Shown: one piece after another, positions 1 to 8,826 of the stretch
Layout: every line of letters begins with the position of its first letter
Numbering within the stretch: position 1 is the first letter of the stretch
NCBI GenBank assembly: GCA_039821145.1
Contig: JBCBOS010000031.1
Span: 1-64,000, forward strand
Direction of reading: 5' to 3'
DNA: 64,000 bases
Origin: JBCCSZ01 sp039821145
GTDB lineage: Bacteria; Bacteroidota; Bacteroidia; Chitinophagales; Saprospiraceae
Notes under the pieces: generated by a model
What the model was told of the DNA's origin: nothing
Seen by the model: the letters and a program-made list of their open reading frames with translations, nothing else
Database searches by the model: none
Translations under genes and position numbers: made by a program

Positions 1-1
1 G

Positions 2-1264
2 ATTGATTGCAAGTGGAAAGAAAAGCTTGACATGACCTACAAAAACTTTGCTGCATACAATATACTCATGGCCAATGGATGCAGATCAACAGCCATTTCT
101 ACTGCAAAGTCAATCCTAGATACAGCTCAGAAATTCGAATTTTATGACATTGGCTACTCGATCACTTCTGACTTAGAACATCACTACTCAGCTGTGGAAC
201 CATGTATCACAAAAGCAGAAAAATACGATAATCTGGCTTGCTCATTTCTTGATAAGCTACAAAAACAAAGAATCGTAAAAAGTGCTTACAATAAGATTGC
301 ATTGATGTATTATTCTGGAATAAAAACAGAGGAATTAGATTCGAAACAGTACATTGATATATCTGAAAGAATACATAAGTATACCAATCTCCAATCTGCG
401 AGATTGAACAGATACATCTACAATATTTTGGTAATCAGATATTATGTTGAATTTGACTATGAGAGAGTCATACAAAGCTGTGACGAAGCAATACAAACCA
501 TCCCCAAACATTATCCTAGAAAAGCTGATTTTCAATTCGCCTTTCTTGAGAAAAAAATCCCAGCCCTCCTCGCCCTCGGCCGACACGAAGAAGCCAAGGA
601 AATCGCCCGCCAAGCTGGCCAACTCGTCAGCCCCGGACAGTTCAATTGGCAGCTCATTCTCATCCAGCGCATAGAGGTCTGCTTCCACGCCGGGCACCTA
701 CAGGAAGCCTACGACCTCTACAAGGCCCACACCCAATACCTGAGCAACTTCCAAGCACTCAACGAGTATTGGAACATCCTCCGGGCCTACCTCTTCTTCT
801 TCATTCGAGCCGGAAAGATCAAGCCCTATGTGGAAGAGCGGTTTCGACTGGGAAAATTTCTCAACGAATTGCCCATGTACTCCAGGGACAAAGCAGGCGT
901 CAACATCAACATCTTGCTGGTACAAATCCTCATCGAAATGAGCCGGGGGCAGTACGGGCGCATCATCGACCGGGTAGAAGCCCTGGGAGCCTATGCCCGA
1001 AAATACCTCAAACGACCCGAAACCATCCGAGCCTACCTATTCATCAAGATGATCATACAAATGAACTCGGCCAAATTTCACAGGACCGCCACCGAACGAA
1101 AGACCCAGCGGCTGCACGAACAGTTGAGCAATGCACCTCTGAGTGTGGGCAAAAGCATCACCGTAGAAATGGTGCCCTATGAAGTCCTTTGGCAAGAAAT
1201 TCTTTGCATGCTTGACAACAAATTCAGAGGCGTCAAAGTAGGGCGAAGACTAGAACGAAAATAG
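2..1264 (+). CDS. Helical-repeat (TPR-like) protein, 5' end outside the window
   Basis: The reading frame is open to the left edge of the window, with in-frame codons before the first Met at 32, so the gene is probably truncated here and its true start is not visible. What remains is about 420 residues, almost entirely alpha-helical in character, with repeated amphipathic segments such as LLALGRHEEAKEIARQAG (near residue 180) that resemble tetratricopeptide repeats. There is no signal peptide or membrane segment in the visible part. A strong terminator follows. Base composition changes abruptly near position 540: by hand count the first 60 bases are about 37% GC and bases 601-660 about 58%. 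I do not recognise a named family; a scaffold or regulatory role would be inference only. Confidence 0.75.
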   Translation: MDCKWKEKLDMTYKNFAAYNILMANGCRSTAISTAKSILDTAQKFEFYDIGYSITSDLEHHYSAVEPCITKAEKYDNLACSFLDKLQKQRIVKSAYNKIALMYYSGIKTEELDSKQYIDISERIHKYTNLQSARLNRYIYNILVIRYYVEFDYERVIQSCDEAIQTIPKHYPRKADFQFAFLEKKIPALLALGRHEEAKEIARQAGQLVSPGQFNWQLILIQRIEVCFHAGHLQEAYDLYKAHTQYLSNFQALNEYWNILRAYLFFFIRAGKIKPYVEERFRLGKFLNELPMYSRDKAGVNINILLVQILIEMSRGQYGRIIDRVEALGAYARKYLKRPETIRAYLFIKMIIQMNSAKFHRTATERKTQRLHEQLSNAPLSVGKSITVEMVPYEVLWQEILCMLDNKFRGVKVGRRLERK

Positions 1265-1459
1265 TAAGTAGGTACATACAACTGTACTCCATGTCCAATG
1301 CCAGAACCACCCATCCACAGAGATGAGGGGCTTAGAGAGCTGTGTGTCTCATCACAAGGCATAAACAGCCTGCTACTCCTTGCTGAGCTGTACTCATAGG
1401 GGTAATGACTACAAGCCACACAACTGCATGTGAGGAAACGCTTGGCCTTGGAGACCTTC

Positions 1460-1500
1460 CTCGCCGGCCGATCGCGGTCGAGCCGGCGAGCTTTTATTTC
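1460..1500 (+). terminator. Intrinsic terminator after the first gene
   Basis: A perfect 9-base stem, CTCGCCGGC at 1460-1468 and GCCGGCGAG at 1482-1490, encloses a 13-base loop and is followed by CTTTTATTTC. It lies in the 250-base gap between the left-edge gene and the next lipoprotein gene, in which I see no other feature. It separates the two as transcription units. Confidence 0.8.
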
Positions 1501-1514
1501 ATTGCCCAAATCAA

Positions 1515-2945
1515 ATGATTTTTACACCATCTAAAATGATACACATGCAATTCATCAGACAATCCATCTTCTTTCGGATCAGCTGCCTCTTAATGGCCAT
1601 CAGCATCCTGATCCAAAGCTGCTCGACCACAGAGACAGCCCAACCCAACAACAGCTCTTGCCATGGCCAACCCATTCCGTTTCCGATGACCGCTCCCATT
1701 GCCGATTACTTTGAGCACACCCTGGACCTGAGTTGGAGTCTGGAAAATTACCACCAATACGACAACTTTGCCTCCTACTATCTCGAATTGTACGGCGACA
1801 ACCCACAGGCGCAGGTGCACATACAGTTGATCGAAGAGGAAGCAGCCAGCTATGAAGCCCTCGGATTCGAAGGCTATGTGGATGCAAAATTGGGCCAGGG
1901 AAAAATAAGTCCACAACAAAAAGAAAAATTGCTTACCTTTAAGACAGAACTAGAGGGCTTTTTATCATCACAAGAACCGACATTGTCGGAGTACACCACC
2001 TTTCTCAACGGCCAAAAATCACAATTGGCACAAAGTACACTTTGCGAAAAAGAAAAAGAGCTCATGCAGTTTTACCTGGAATTGGCCCAAGGATATGGCC
2101 AGTTTTTCTACAAACACTACCAAGTCTCCGAAGCAGGTGCCCAGTTGCGCGGCTGCAATTTTTGGCGGGCCCTGGGCTGTGGCATTTGGGCCACCCTGGT
2201 GGGAGCTATCGTCTCCGGTGGCAGTGCTCTTCTCTTTGCTGCCCAACTCATCGACATTGTCAGTGATCTCTTTTTTCTCACAGATCAAGAAGCAGAAATC
2301 GTTGTCAATTTGTCCCTGCTCGCCTTGGGCATCAAGTCGGGAATCGATGTGTACAAGCGCTGTTGTGATGATGAGCCGGTGGAAAGCCAAGATTGCTTTA
2401 CACCTACGGGGGCAGTAATCAAACAAGTGGATTGCGACAGCATCGAGTATACCATTTTTGGAGCGAGTCGGTATTCAAATACCATTTGGGGAAACAGAAA
2501 TACTTCTCCAGATTCTGCCATGACGGAAATTCCAACATTGAGATTTGCCGTGCCCGATCCAAGCGCAGGCTCGTTCATGAGGGCCACCATTGCCTGTGTT
2601 GCTGACGAGCGGACAGTGGAAATATTCAACTTCAACAGATTGGAATCATTTGAGTTCGACGCAGGCCCCATCCGATTGCAATGGGAAACACCACCCCCAG
2701 CCGCTCTTGCTGACGACATCTTGTCCAGAGGTGCCTTTACCGTATCTGTCAACAGCCCAAGAGACACCCGACACCTGGAATACGAATGGTCCATCACTCC
2801 ACCCCATCTCATCGACAGCAGAGCTGGCAACAATACGGCTGTCATCCAATTCTTGGGGAGTGGCACAGCGGAAACCACTGTTACCTTGACCAATATTTGC
2901 ACTGGAGAAACGGCCACTTTATCCGCAACCACACAAATCGAATGA
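1515..2945 (+). CDS. Lipoprotein with internal hydrophobic segment and PKD-like C-terminus
   Basis: The protein has 476 residues. The N-terminus has a hydrophobic leader ending SILIQSCS, a lipobox-like site, so it is probably exported and lipid-anchored. In-frame ATGs at 1515, 1536 and 1545 all precede the leader; the third gives the most typical signal peptide. A helical region with a Glu/Gln-rich stretch follows, then a glycine-rich hydrophobic stretch near residues 215-250 that could be membrane-active, then a Cys-rich patch (RCCDDE). The last 80 residues (LEYEWSITPPHLID, AETTVTLTNICTG) resemble a PKD-like immunoglobulin fold. The stop overlaps the start of the next lipoprotein gene in an ATGA arrangement, implying co-translation. 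The function is unknown. Confidence 0.75.
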   Translation: MIFTPSKMIHMQFIRQSIFFRISCLLMAISILIQSCSTTETAQPNNSSCHGQPIPFPMTAPIADYFEHTLDLSWSLENYHQYDNFASYYLELYGDNPQAQVHIQLIEEEAASYEALGFEGYVDAKLGQGKISPQQKEKLLTFKTELEGFLSSQEPTLSEYTTFLNGQKSQLAQSTLCEKEKELMQFYLELAQGYGQFFYKHYQVSEAGAQLRGCNFWRALGCGIWATLVGAIVSGGSALLFAAQLIDIVSDLFFLTDQEAEIVVNLSLLALGIKSGIDVYKRCCDDEPVESQDCFTPTGAVIKQVDCDSIEYTIFGASRYSNTIWGNRNTSPDSAMTEIPTLRFAVPDPSAGSFMRATIACVADERTVEIFNFNRLESFEFDAGPIRLQWETPPPAALADDILSRGAFTVSVNSPRDTRHLEYEWSITPPHLIDSRAGNNTAVIQFLGSGTAETTVTLTNICTGETATLSATTQIE

Positions 2946-3667
2946 GTATGAAAAAACTTCTATTTCTCCCATTGGCTCTCTTGATGCTCTTTTCTTGCAA
3001 GGACGATGATGATCCATCACCACGAGAAATCCGATACCAAATATACCAGGAGTTCCTAGATGGCTTAGAATTCGATTGTCCTTCTGATTCTACTTCTGCA
3101 TACTATTTCAAAGGGGCCATCAATGGAGAACAAGCCTGCTATTACGATGGCATAGATGGAGTAGAGGTGAGTTTTGGCTTTTTGAGCAAATTTGAGACTT
3201 CGGGTTCATCAACCAGTGATTCCGTTTTCAATGTCCGTCAAGGAGCAAATTTACTCTTCGTCCCTTTCCCACTAGAAAATGGAGAAGAATTCATCGATCT
3301 CATCTTTCCATGTTTCGAAAGAGGAAAGTCCCGCATCGAATACATCGAAGCACTTTTTGCCATCGAAAACCATCAAATTCTTTCAGACCAATTGGAGGAC
3401 AATGGATTTGAAGTGATGCTGAATTTGATGGAGTTGCGTGGGAAAAACGAAGGAGTAACCTACCCCCTCTCCACCCGCTGGGGCCCACAACCCAACAGCT
3501 ACCTCCGCCTCCGAAAAGCAGAGCGAAGCCGCATCGACGATACCATCTACTACGAAATTGAAATGGAATTGGCCTGCGATCTCTACCACTGGGAACAAAA
3601 TGGCCAAACCGGACTTTGGGGACGCATCGAACAGGCCAGCATTCGGGCCAAATTCCCCATCAAATAA
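2942..3667 (+). CDS. Small lipoprotein of unknown function
   Basis: The product has 241 residues from the ATG at 2942, which overlaps the preceding stop. A second ATG at 2948 (MKKLLFLP) is equally good. The leader MKKLLFLPLALLMLFSC ends in a lipobox Cys and is followed by an acidic KDDDD stretch, a common surface-export feature of Bacteroidota lipoproteins. The mature part is a mixed alpha/beta sequence with no motif I recognise. The longer open frame upstream, beginning at 2786, runs over the preceding gene and is rejected as the start. The gene is probably co-transcribed with the PKD-like lipoprotein before it. Confidence 0.75.
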   Translation: MSMKKLLFLPLALLMLFSCKDDDDPSPREIRYQIYQEFLDGLEFDCPSDSTSAYYFKGAINGEQACYYDGIDGVEVSFGFLSKFETSGSSTSDSVFNVRQGANLLFVPFPLENGEEFIDLIFPCFERGKSRIEYIEALFAIENHQILSDQLEDNGFEVMLNLMELRGKNEGVTYPLSTRWGPQPNSYLRLRKAERSRIDDTIYYEIEMELACDLYHWEQNGQTGLWGRIEQASIRAKFPIK

Positions 3668-3702
3668 TACATCAGTCTCATCCTCTCCTCCCCTTGCAGA
3701 GG

Positions 3703-3726
3703 GAAAAGCTCCGGCTTTTCTCCTTT
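3703..3726 (+). terminator. Weak hairpin between the lipoprotein and peptidase genes
   Basis: A 7-base stem, GAAAAGC at 3703-3709 and GCTTTTC at 3714-3720, closes a four-base TCCG loop and is followed by TCCTTTG. The T run is short, so it may be an attenuator or mRNA-stabilising hairpin instead of a full terminator. Confidence 0.4.
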
Positions 3727-3753
3727 GCTTGCGGGACACAAAATCATCGCCCT

Positions 3754-4755
3754 ATGTCAAAGACACAATTCCTCTCTCTTACCCTCCTGCTGATCTGCCT
3801 ACAATCCTGCAGCCTCTACCACCGAGTCGATCCAGACAAGCAATTGTCCCAAAATGACATCGCTCAAGACATCGGCGAGCTGACACATTACCTCCAACAT
3901 GCCCACTTCGATCTCAATTGGGACGGAAAAGAACAGGACATCCTCCAAGGCCTCCAAACCATCTCCTCCCAAGCCCTCAGCACCGCAGAACTGAAAACAA
4001 AACTGGACGCTGTCCTCCGACAAGTAGATGATGGCCACACCCGCATCGTGACGGCCCGTGAAATCCACAGAGCGCCAAAGGACAAACGCAAATTCACTTA
4101 TCTATCACTGGACGAAGAAACAGCCTATCTGAAAATCCCTCATTTCTCCGACCGCTTCCAACTGGCCCAAATACTCGACGAATTGCAGACAGACCAACAC
4201 AACTACCAAAGACTCCTCATCGACCTGAGAGGCAATCCCGGCGGCAATGTCAAGCATGTCCAGTACTTTCTTCGCCATTTCACAAGCGACAGCCAAGCCA
4301 TCTGTATCCAACAAGAAATCAAATGCCAAAAAGGATACATGGGCACCGTCGAGTGCCTAGACTATGTCCTCAAAAAGGGATACAAGAAAAATGGAAGATA
4401 CCTCACAAAGAAGTGCAAAACCAAAACATCCAAACAGCAAAAAACCTTTGCCAAAAAATACTTATTGGTCGATACCAAGACAGCATCCGGAGCCATGCTG
4501 GCCAGCTACCACCTCATCGAGAACGGCTGCACCAGCGTTGGCAGCCAACCCACTGCAATCTTCAACACCTTTGGAAATCCTCGGACCTACCGCCTGCCCA
4601 ACAGCAATCTATGGGTCAACATCAGCACCGCCCGCGTCATCCTCAACGAGCAACACAACAATCGGCAAAAGGACCAACTACACTGCGACATTCAAAGCAC
4701 AGAAAGCATCCTGGGCAACATCCTGCAAACCATCCAATCAGAGGAGAAAAAATGA
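3754..4755 (+). CDS. S41-type (C-terminal-processing-like) peptidase, lipoprotein
   Basis: The product has 333 residues. The ATG at 3754 starts a lipoprotein leader (SLTLLLICLQSC, Cys at 19); the open frame further upstream overlaps the previous gene and is rejected. The S41 hallmarks are VDDGHTR (residues 91-97), LRGNPGGN (158-165) and the nucleophile region TKTASGAML with the likely catalytic Ser245. After it, the usual G(E/K)TxGK region carrying the general-base Lys reads GSQPTAIFNTFGNP, so the Lys seems absent. This could be a tricorn/IRBP-like variant or a degenerate enzyme. No PDZ domain is evident, and the protein is shorter than CtpA. It would act on peptides in the periplasm or at the outer membrane. 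It converges with the collar operon, 9 bases apart. Confidence 0.75.
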   Translation: MSKTQFLSLTLLLICLQSCSLYHRVDPDKQLSQNDIAQDIGELTHYLQHAHFDLNWDGKEQDILQGLQTISSQALSTAELKTKLDAVLRQVDDGHTRIVTAREIHRAPKDKRKFTYLSLDEETAYLKIPHFSDRFQLAQILDELQTDQHNYQRLLIDLRGNPGGNVKHVQYFLRHFTSDSQAICIQQEIKCQKGYMGTVECLDYVLKKGYKKNGRYLTKKCKTKTSKQQKTFAKKYLLVDTKTASGAMLASYHLIENGCTSVGSQPTAIFNTFGNPRTYRLPNSNLWVNISTARVILNEQHNNRQKDQLHCDIQSTESILGNILQTIQSEEKK

Positions 4756-4764
4756 TCAAAATCT

Positions 4765-5301
4765 TCAGCCCACCCGAATGATGAAATTCACCGCATAGTA
4801 CTTCGGCCGATTCAGTCCAGTGTACTCAGAAGTGGTCCGCTCCTCTATGGTCACATTGACCGTATGCTTGTGAGCGCCAGCAGCTTGCGTCTTTTGCTTT
4901 TTGACATTGCCACCCCCAGTATCAATCCCTGAATATTTACCAGAGGAAAAATCGCGCTTGTACCAACTGGAAGCATATTTATGAGAATGGTTGCCTATCT
5001 TACTGGTGTCATAGGTCTTTTCGAATTGTTCGACTTTGTGGGTATGCGGATCAGGACCGCCAAGCGCACCAAGATGGGCATCCTGGCCAGCACCTACCGG
5101 GAATCGGTTTTGCATATCTGGCAGCAGCAGACTCGACTTGCCAGCTGGGTCTATGTTTAAGGCCTTGGCCAATTCATCAAAGTTGGCATCGCCAATGGCC
5201 TTGCGTGTGATTTCCTGTTTGTTGCACCGACACCAACCTTGCGGGATGAGATCTCCGGCATACATGACGATGGAACCGATGGGCATTTCTATATTTGACA
5301 T
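4765..5301 (-). CDS. Phage tail-collar domain protein (stand-alone)
   Basis: The product has 178 residues and is essentially one tail-collar (microcystin-dependent-protein type) domain. It opens with MPIGSIVMYAGDLIPQGW, continues to LLLPDMQNRFPVGAG, and has the His-rich DPHTHKV, GNHSHKY and GAHKHTV motifs before a C-terminal NRPKYYAVNFIIRVG. In known collar domains such as T4 gp12, HxH motifs bind metal inside a trimer. I chose the ATG at 5301; the frame also allows TTG at 5322, which overlaps the preceding stop. It is the last gene of a nine-gene operon and closely resembles the C-terminus of the gene before it, suggesting a tandem duplication that lost the N-terminal domains. Confidence 0.85.
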   Translation of the reverse strand: MSNIEMPIGSIVMYAGDLIPQGWCRCNKQEITRKAIGDANFDELAKALNIDPAGKSSLLLPDMQNRFPVGAGQDAHLGALGGPDPHTHKVEQFEKTYDTSKIGNHSHKYASSWYKRDFSSGKYSGIDTGGGNVKKQKTQAAGAHKHTVNVTIEERTTSEYTGLNRPKYYAVNFIIRVG

Positions 5302-5318
5302 GCTGATTTTTTTACGGG

Positions 5319-7031
5319 TCAATGAATGGAAGCCATTGAATTCATGGCGATCCGGATGATGTAAGACATGGCTGCATACTTGGGCCGATGACCTCCCTCC
5401 ACACCTCCTGTTCGACGATCAGGTACGCTCACTTCTACTTTGTGGATATGGTCAGGCTCAGCCTGTGTTGATTGTTTGGCAACGTTGCCGCCACCTGTAT
5501 CCAAGCCTGTATGTTCTTTGTCAAACCAACCTGGATTGTCCAAATTTCGTTTGTACCAGCCAGATGTATATTTGTGTGCATGCTTTCCATTGGCACTGGT
5601 GGTAAACTCCTGGCTCTGTCCCTTTATCTCATGGGTGTGGGGATCGGGCCCATCATTGCTTCTCAAGGCTGCATCTTCTCCCGCACCTACTGCAAAATGG
5701 TCTGTCAAATTGGGCAGTACCAACTGGTTTTCATTTGGGTCGATGCCCAAGGAGCGCGCCAAGGCTTCAAAGCTGTCTGCCCCAATGTCTGTTTTGGAAA
5801 TGCTTCGCCCATCACAAACTGCCCACCCCTTGGGCACCTTGCCACCAGGGTAAAACAAAATCGTCCCAATGGGCGTCCCACTCCGCACCTTCAAGAAAAA
5901 GAAATCCGACTTTCCCTTGGCATCTTCCTCTATCAAGAGGAGCATGTACTTGGTATTCCAACAAGGATACACCAATAAAGAATGATTGAAGTTCAACGGA
6001 TCAATTTCGATCACTTTGGAGGCCATTGTCCCCGGAGGTAAATCCACCCCGTCGGGCTTGATCATGGGCTGAATGATCTTGCCATAGCGATCAAATTCTT
6101 GGCAAACCAACAAGGCCTTGTTCTTGGGATCTCTGTTGTTGGTAAAGGTAAAAATCCATTTCAGGCCCAAGGCTCGCCCATAGTCTGCCGTATCTCCGTC
6201 GAGCATGGCACGAAATTGAATGATGGTCAAATCCTTGAGATACAATACCAACTGTGCCACTCCCTGCCCAGCTTCTACATCGGCCACCAATTTGAATTGA
6301 GTGGACTTGATGAGTTTGACCTCCAATGAACCCGTATCCTGTGTGATCACAATGGGCGTTTGCGAATCGATGACAATGGGGCCCTCTTGGTCCGTCAACG
6401 CCTTGTCAGAGCGGACAGTTGGCGGCACGTCCCGCAACTGATCCTTGTCGCTCAAGAAAATGGGATACAGCAGCCGCTTCCTGGTATTGGACATGCTCCA
6501 CCGCAAAGTCACCACATCCTCCTTGGAAACCGTAAATACATCGGAGGCAAAATAGTTGACATAGGGCTCTGTGCTTCGATTTTCCAAACGCAACTTGATG
6601 TCCTGTTGCTGGAAGGGCTCCTCCGAATCCATGTGCTCATACAAGCTCACCGAAATGCTCACATCCCGATTGGAACGCCCCTTGGGATTTGGAATGATCT
6701 TCAAGTCGTACAGGTTGAACAGCACCAAGCCTTCATCCGGAATCTTTTCCAGATCATTGAGCAATTCCACCCGCACCTTTTTGTTTTCAATTTGAAATGG
6801 CGGATCATCACTCGACCAGTCCTGGGGATTGACCGCAAAATCATTGGAACTGATGAAGGCATCTGCCTCATCCAACTTTCCAAAAGGCAATTCAATGACA
6901 GCCTTGCCACATGAAATGCTGGAGGTCGCTGGATTGACCAACTGCAGCTTGATCTCTCCAGGAGTCACTGCCTCCGAATCGATCTCCAGGCGGTCGTGAA
7001 TCAAACTAATATCTACAATTTTTTCAGACAC
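5319..7031 (-). CDS. Two-part protein with C-terminal tail-collar domain
   Basis: The product has 570 residues and starts with GTG at 7031 (no better ATG). The first 380 residues form beta-rich domains including PYVNYFASDVFTVS and LEVKLIKSTQFKLVADVE. The last 185 residues are a collar domain: GTPIGTILFYPGGKVPKGW, LVLPNLTDHFAVGAGED, DPHTHEI, GKHAHKY, PDHIHKV and HRPKYAAMSYIIRI. The same N-terminal plan occurs in the neighbour upstream (PYVNFFVSDIFYVH, LKVKLINSTQLTLIADVE), so they are full-length paralogues. There is no signal peptide. I infer an oligomeric, metal-stabilised fibre or adhesion-tip protein by analogy with phage collars; its target is unknown. Confidence 0.8.
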   Translation of the reverse strand: MSEKIVDISLIHDRLEIDSEAVTPGEIKLQLVNPATSSISCGKAVIELPFGKLDEADAFISSNDFAVNPQDWSSDDPPFQIENKKVRVELLNDLEKIPDEGLVLFNLYDLKIIPNPKGRSNRDVSISVSLYEHMDSEEPFQQQDIKLRLENRSTEPYVNYFASDVFTVSKEDVVTLRWSMSNTRKRLLYPIFLSDKDQLRDVPPTVRSDKALTDQEGPIVIDSQTPIVITQDTGSLEVKLIKSTQFKLVADVEAGQGVAQLVLYLKDLTIIQFRAMLDGDTADYGRALGLKWIFTFTNNRDPKNKALLVCQEFDRYGKIIQPMIKPDGVDLPPGTMASKVIEIDPLNFNHSLLVYPCWNTKYMLLLIEEDAKGKSDFFFLKVRSGTPIGTILFYPGGKVPKGWAVCDGRSISKTDIGADSFEALARSLGIDPNENQLVLPNLTDHFAVGAGEDAALRSNDGPDPHTHEIKGQSQEFTTSANGKHAHKYTSGWYKRNLDNPGWFDKEHTGLDTGGGNVAKQSTQAEPDHIHKVEVSVPDRRTGGVEGGHRPKYAAMSYIIRIAMNSMASIH

Positions 7032-7065
7032 AAAGCAGGCGATTTTAGGTTGACAATTTGGTCGC

Positions 7066-8826
7066 TTATTTCAACACCTTGATGATGTAGTATGCCGAGT
7101 AATAAGGTGGCATGTTGTCATGCGACTGCCCACCTCCAACGGTATTCTGCGTGACTTGGTGGCCATGCTTGCCATCCCAATTTGTATGAATGGTCCGCTG
7201 ATCGTGCTTCTCCTTGCGTGGATCACCAGCCCTGGCATGATCCCAGGCCCATCCCCCATCGGAAGCCCCAATGGCATGTTTGTGCTCTCCTCCTTGTACG
7301 ACAGCTACAGAGTGATTGTGGGGGGGAATTTGCTCCGTTTTCAATGTGACATTTTCGACCCCTCCCATTTTATTTAGAGGGTACTCTGAGGGCTTTACCC
7401 CGATCAAAAACCGTCCCATCAAGGAAGGAATGTGCAATTCATTGTTTTGACCATTCAAGGCAGTAACCAAGGCATCAAAACTCTGATGACAATAGTCTCC
7501 GTAATTCGCTGGAACAGTTCCAAACTGCTTTTTGTAGGCCTGCGTCCATTTGCCAACAAACTGCATTCGACTCACTTTCTGGCCATTGCAAATCATCCAG
7601 CCATACGGTATCCCGCTTTTGGCTACATCTCCCATGTAGGCCATGACAGAGCCCAGAGGGCTATTGGGTGGTGTGATCATAAGACTTCTGGTTTCTATTT
7701 TTAAGGTTGAATTTTCATCACCATCTGTGACATACAGAAAATAGGTGGTCGGACGATTGGGAAAATCGCAAAAACTGCCCGATGTCGCAGCGTGTTCGTT
7801 GACCACCCAAGTGGCAGCAATGCCAGTAGGAGGCTCCGGACTGTTCTCTCGCAAGGGTAGTATTTTTCCCTCATTGTTGAACTCCTGCCCAATGAGCAAT
7901 ATCTTATTGTTCCGAGAAGCCGGTTTCCGAAAGGACACCAACCACTTCAATTCCACCAAGCTCCCCGGATCACGAGCGGCCTTTCCGTCTTGGCCCTTGA
8001 TGATGAAATACAAAATGTCTGTTTGCAGGCAATAAATGCGCAGCTCACTTCGCCCTCGATTGTTCTCAACATCTGCAATTAAAGTCAACTGAGTCGAATT
8101 GATCAACTTGACCTTGAGGCTGCCATCAAGTTGATGAATGGGAATGGGGTCATTGCTGTCAATGAGGTAGGCATCGCTTGCTTCCAATGGCTGCCCCTGT
8201 ACAGCTTCCTCCAAATTTTGGTGAAAGATCACAGGCTGGATGGCCATTTTTCTGGCTGTCCCAGATATTTGCCAAGTCAAATTGGCCTCCCCAAATGGAT
8301 GAACATAAAAAATATCGGAAACAAAAAAGTTGACGTAGGGAATCGACTCGCCAGAGGGAACAGTCAGCGTCAGCTTGAGGGGATAACTAGGGCTGCTGTA
8401 CTCATGGGACAGATTTACCAGCAGATCCAACTCTCGATTCTTTTGCCCAGCCGGGTTGGGATATATTTTGATGTCATACAAATAAAATTGCAGCTCCTCC
8501 CCTGCTGAAATCTGTTTTCTCTCATTGGCAAACTGAACTTTCAAGTAGTGGTCATCCGGACCGCTCGGGGTGCTCCGCCCTTCTTCATACCAATCGATGC
8601 CACTCACCGAGGTCTGGAATTGGTTGCTGCCCGTCAAAGCCCATTCATCCGTCTGTTTACCAAAGGGGATGCAGCACTCTATCAGGTCGCAATCAATGGC
8701 CTCCCCCTGATCATTGCGCACGACAAAAACCAATTGTCCATTGGTCATCTTCACATCACTTACCTGGAGAGAATCCTTGTCCAGATGTACAGTTGTGGTA
8801 CCGCTGTTTTTAAGTGGTTTCGCCAT
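7066..8826 (-). CDS. Two-part protein with C-terminal tail-collar domain (paralogue)
   Basis: The product has 586 residues. The ATG at 8826 (MAKPLKNSGTT) is preferred over a longer frame beginning at 8856; it overlaps the end of the 1,292-residue gene by 17 bases. The N-terminal region of about 385 residues is beta-rich and parallels the next gene. The collar domain begins SPLGSVMAYMGDV and contains GWMICNGQKVSR, LHIPSLMGRFLIG, PPHNHSV, GEHKHAI, GKHGHQV and a closing PPYYSAYYIIKVLK. This collar is more divergent from the other two, with an insert near KKQFGTVPANYGDYCH. It is the first of three tandem collar genes at the distal end of the operon. Confidence 0.82.
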   Translation of the reverse strand: MAKPLKNSGTTTVHLDKDSLQVSDVKMTNGQLVFVVRNDQGEAIDCDLIECCIPFGKQTDEWALTGSNQFQTSVSGIDWYEEGRSTPSGPDDHYLKVQFANERKQISAGEELQFYLYDIKIYPNPAGQKNRELDLLVNLSHEYSSPSYPLKLTLTVPSGESIPYVNFFVSDIFYVHPFGEANLTWQISGTARKMAIQPVIFHQNLEEAVQGQPLEASDAYLIDSNDPIPIHQLDGSLKVKLINSTQLTLIADVENNRGRSELRIYCLQTDILYFIIKGQDGKAARDPGSLVELKWLVSFRKPASRNNKILLIGQEFNNEGKILPLRENSPEPPTGIAATWVVNEHAATSGSFCDFPNRPTTYFLYVTDGDENSTLKIETRSLMITPPNSPLGSVMAYMGDVAKSGIPYGWMICNGQKVSRMQFVGKWTQAYKKQFGTVPANYGDYCHQSFDALVTALNGQNNELHIPSLMGRFLIGVKPSEYPLNKMGGVENVTLKTEQIPPHNHSVAVVQGGEHKHAIGASDGGWAWDHARAGDPRKEKHDQRTIHTNWDGKHGHQVTQNTVGGGQSHDNMPPYYSAYYIIKVLK

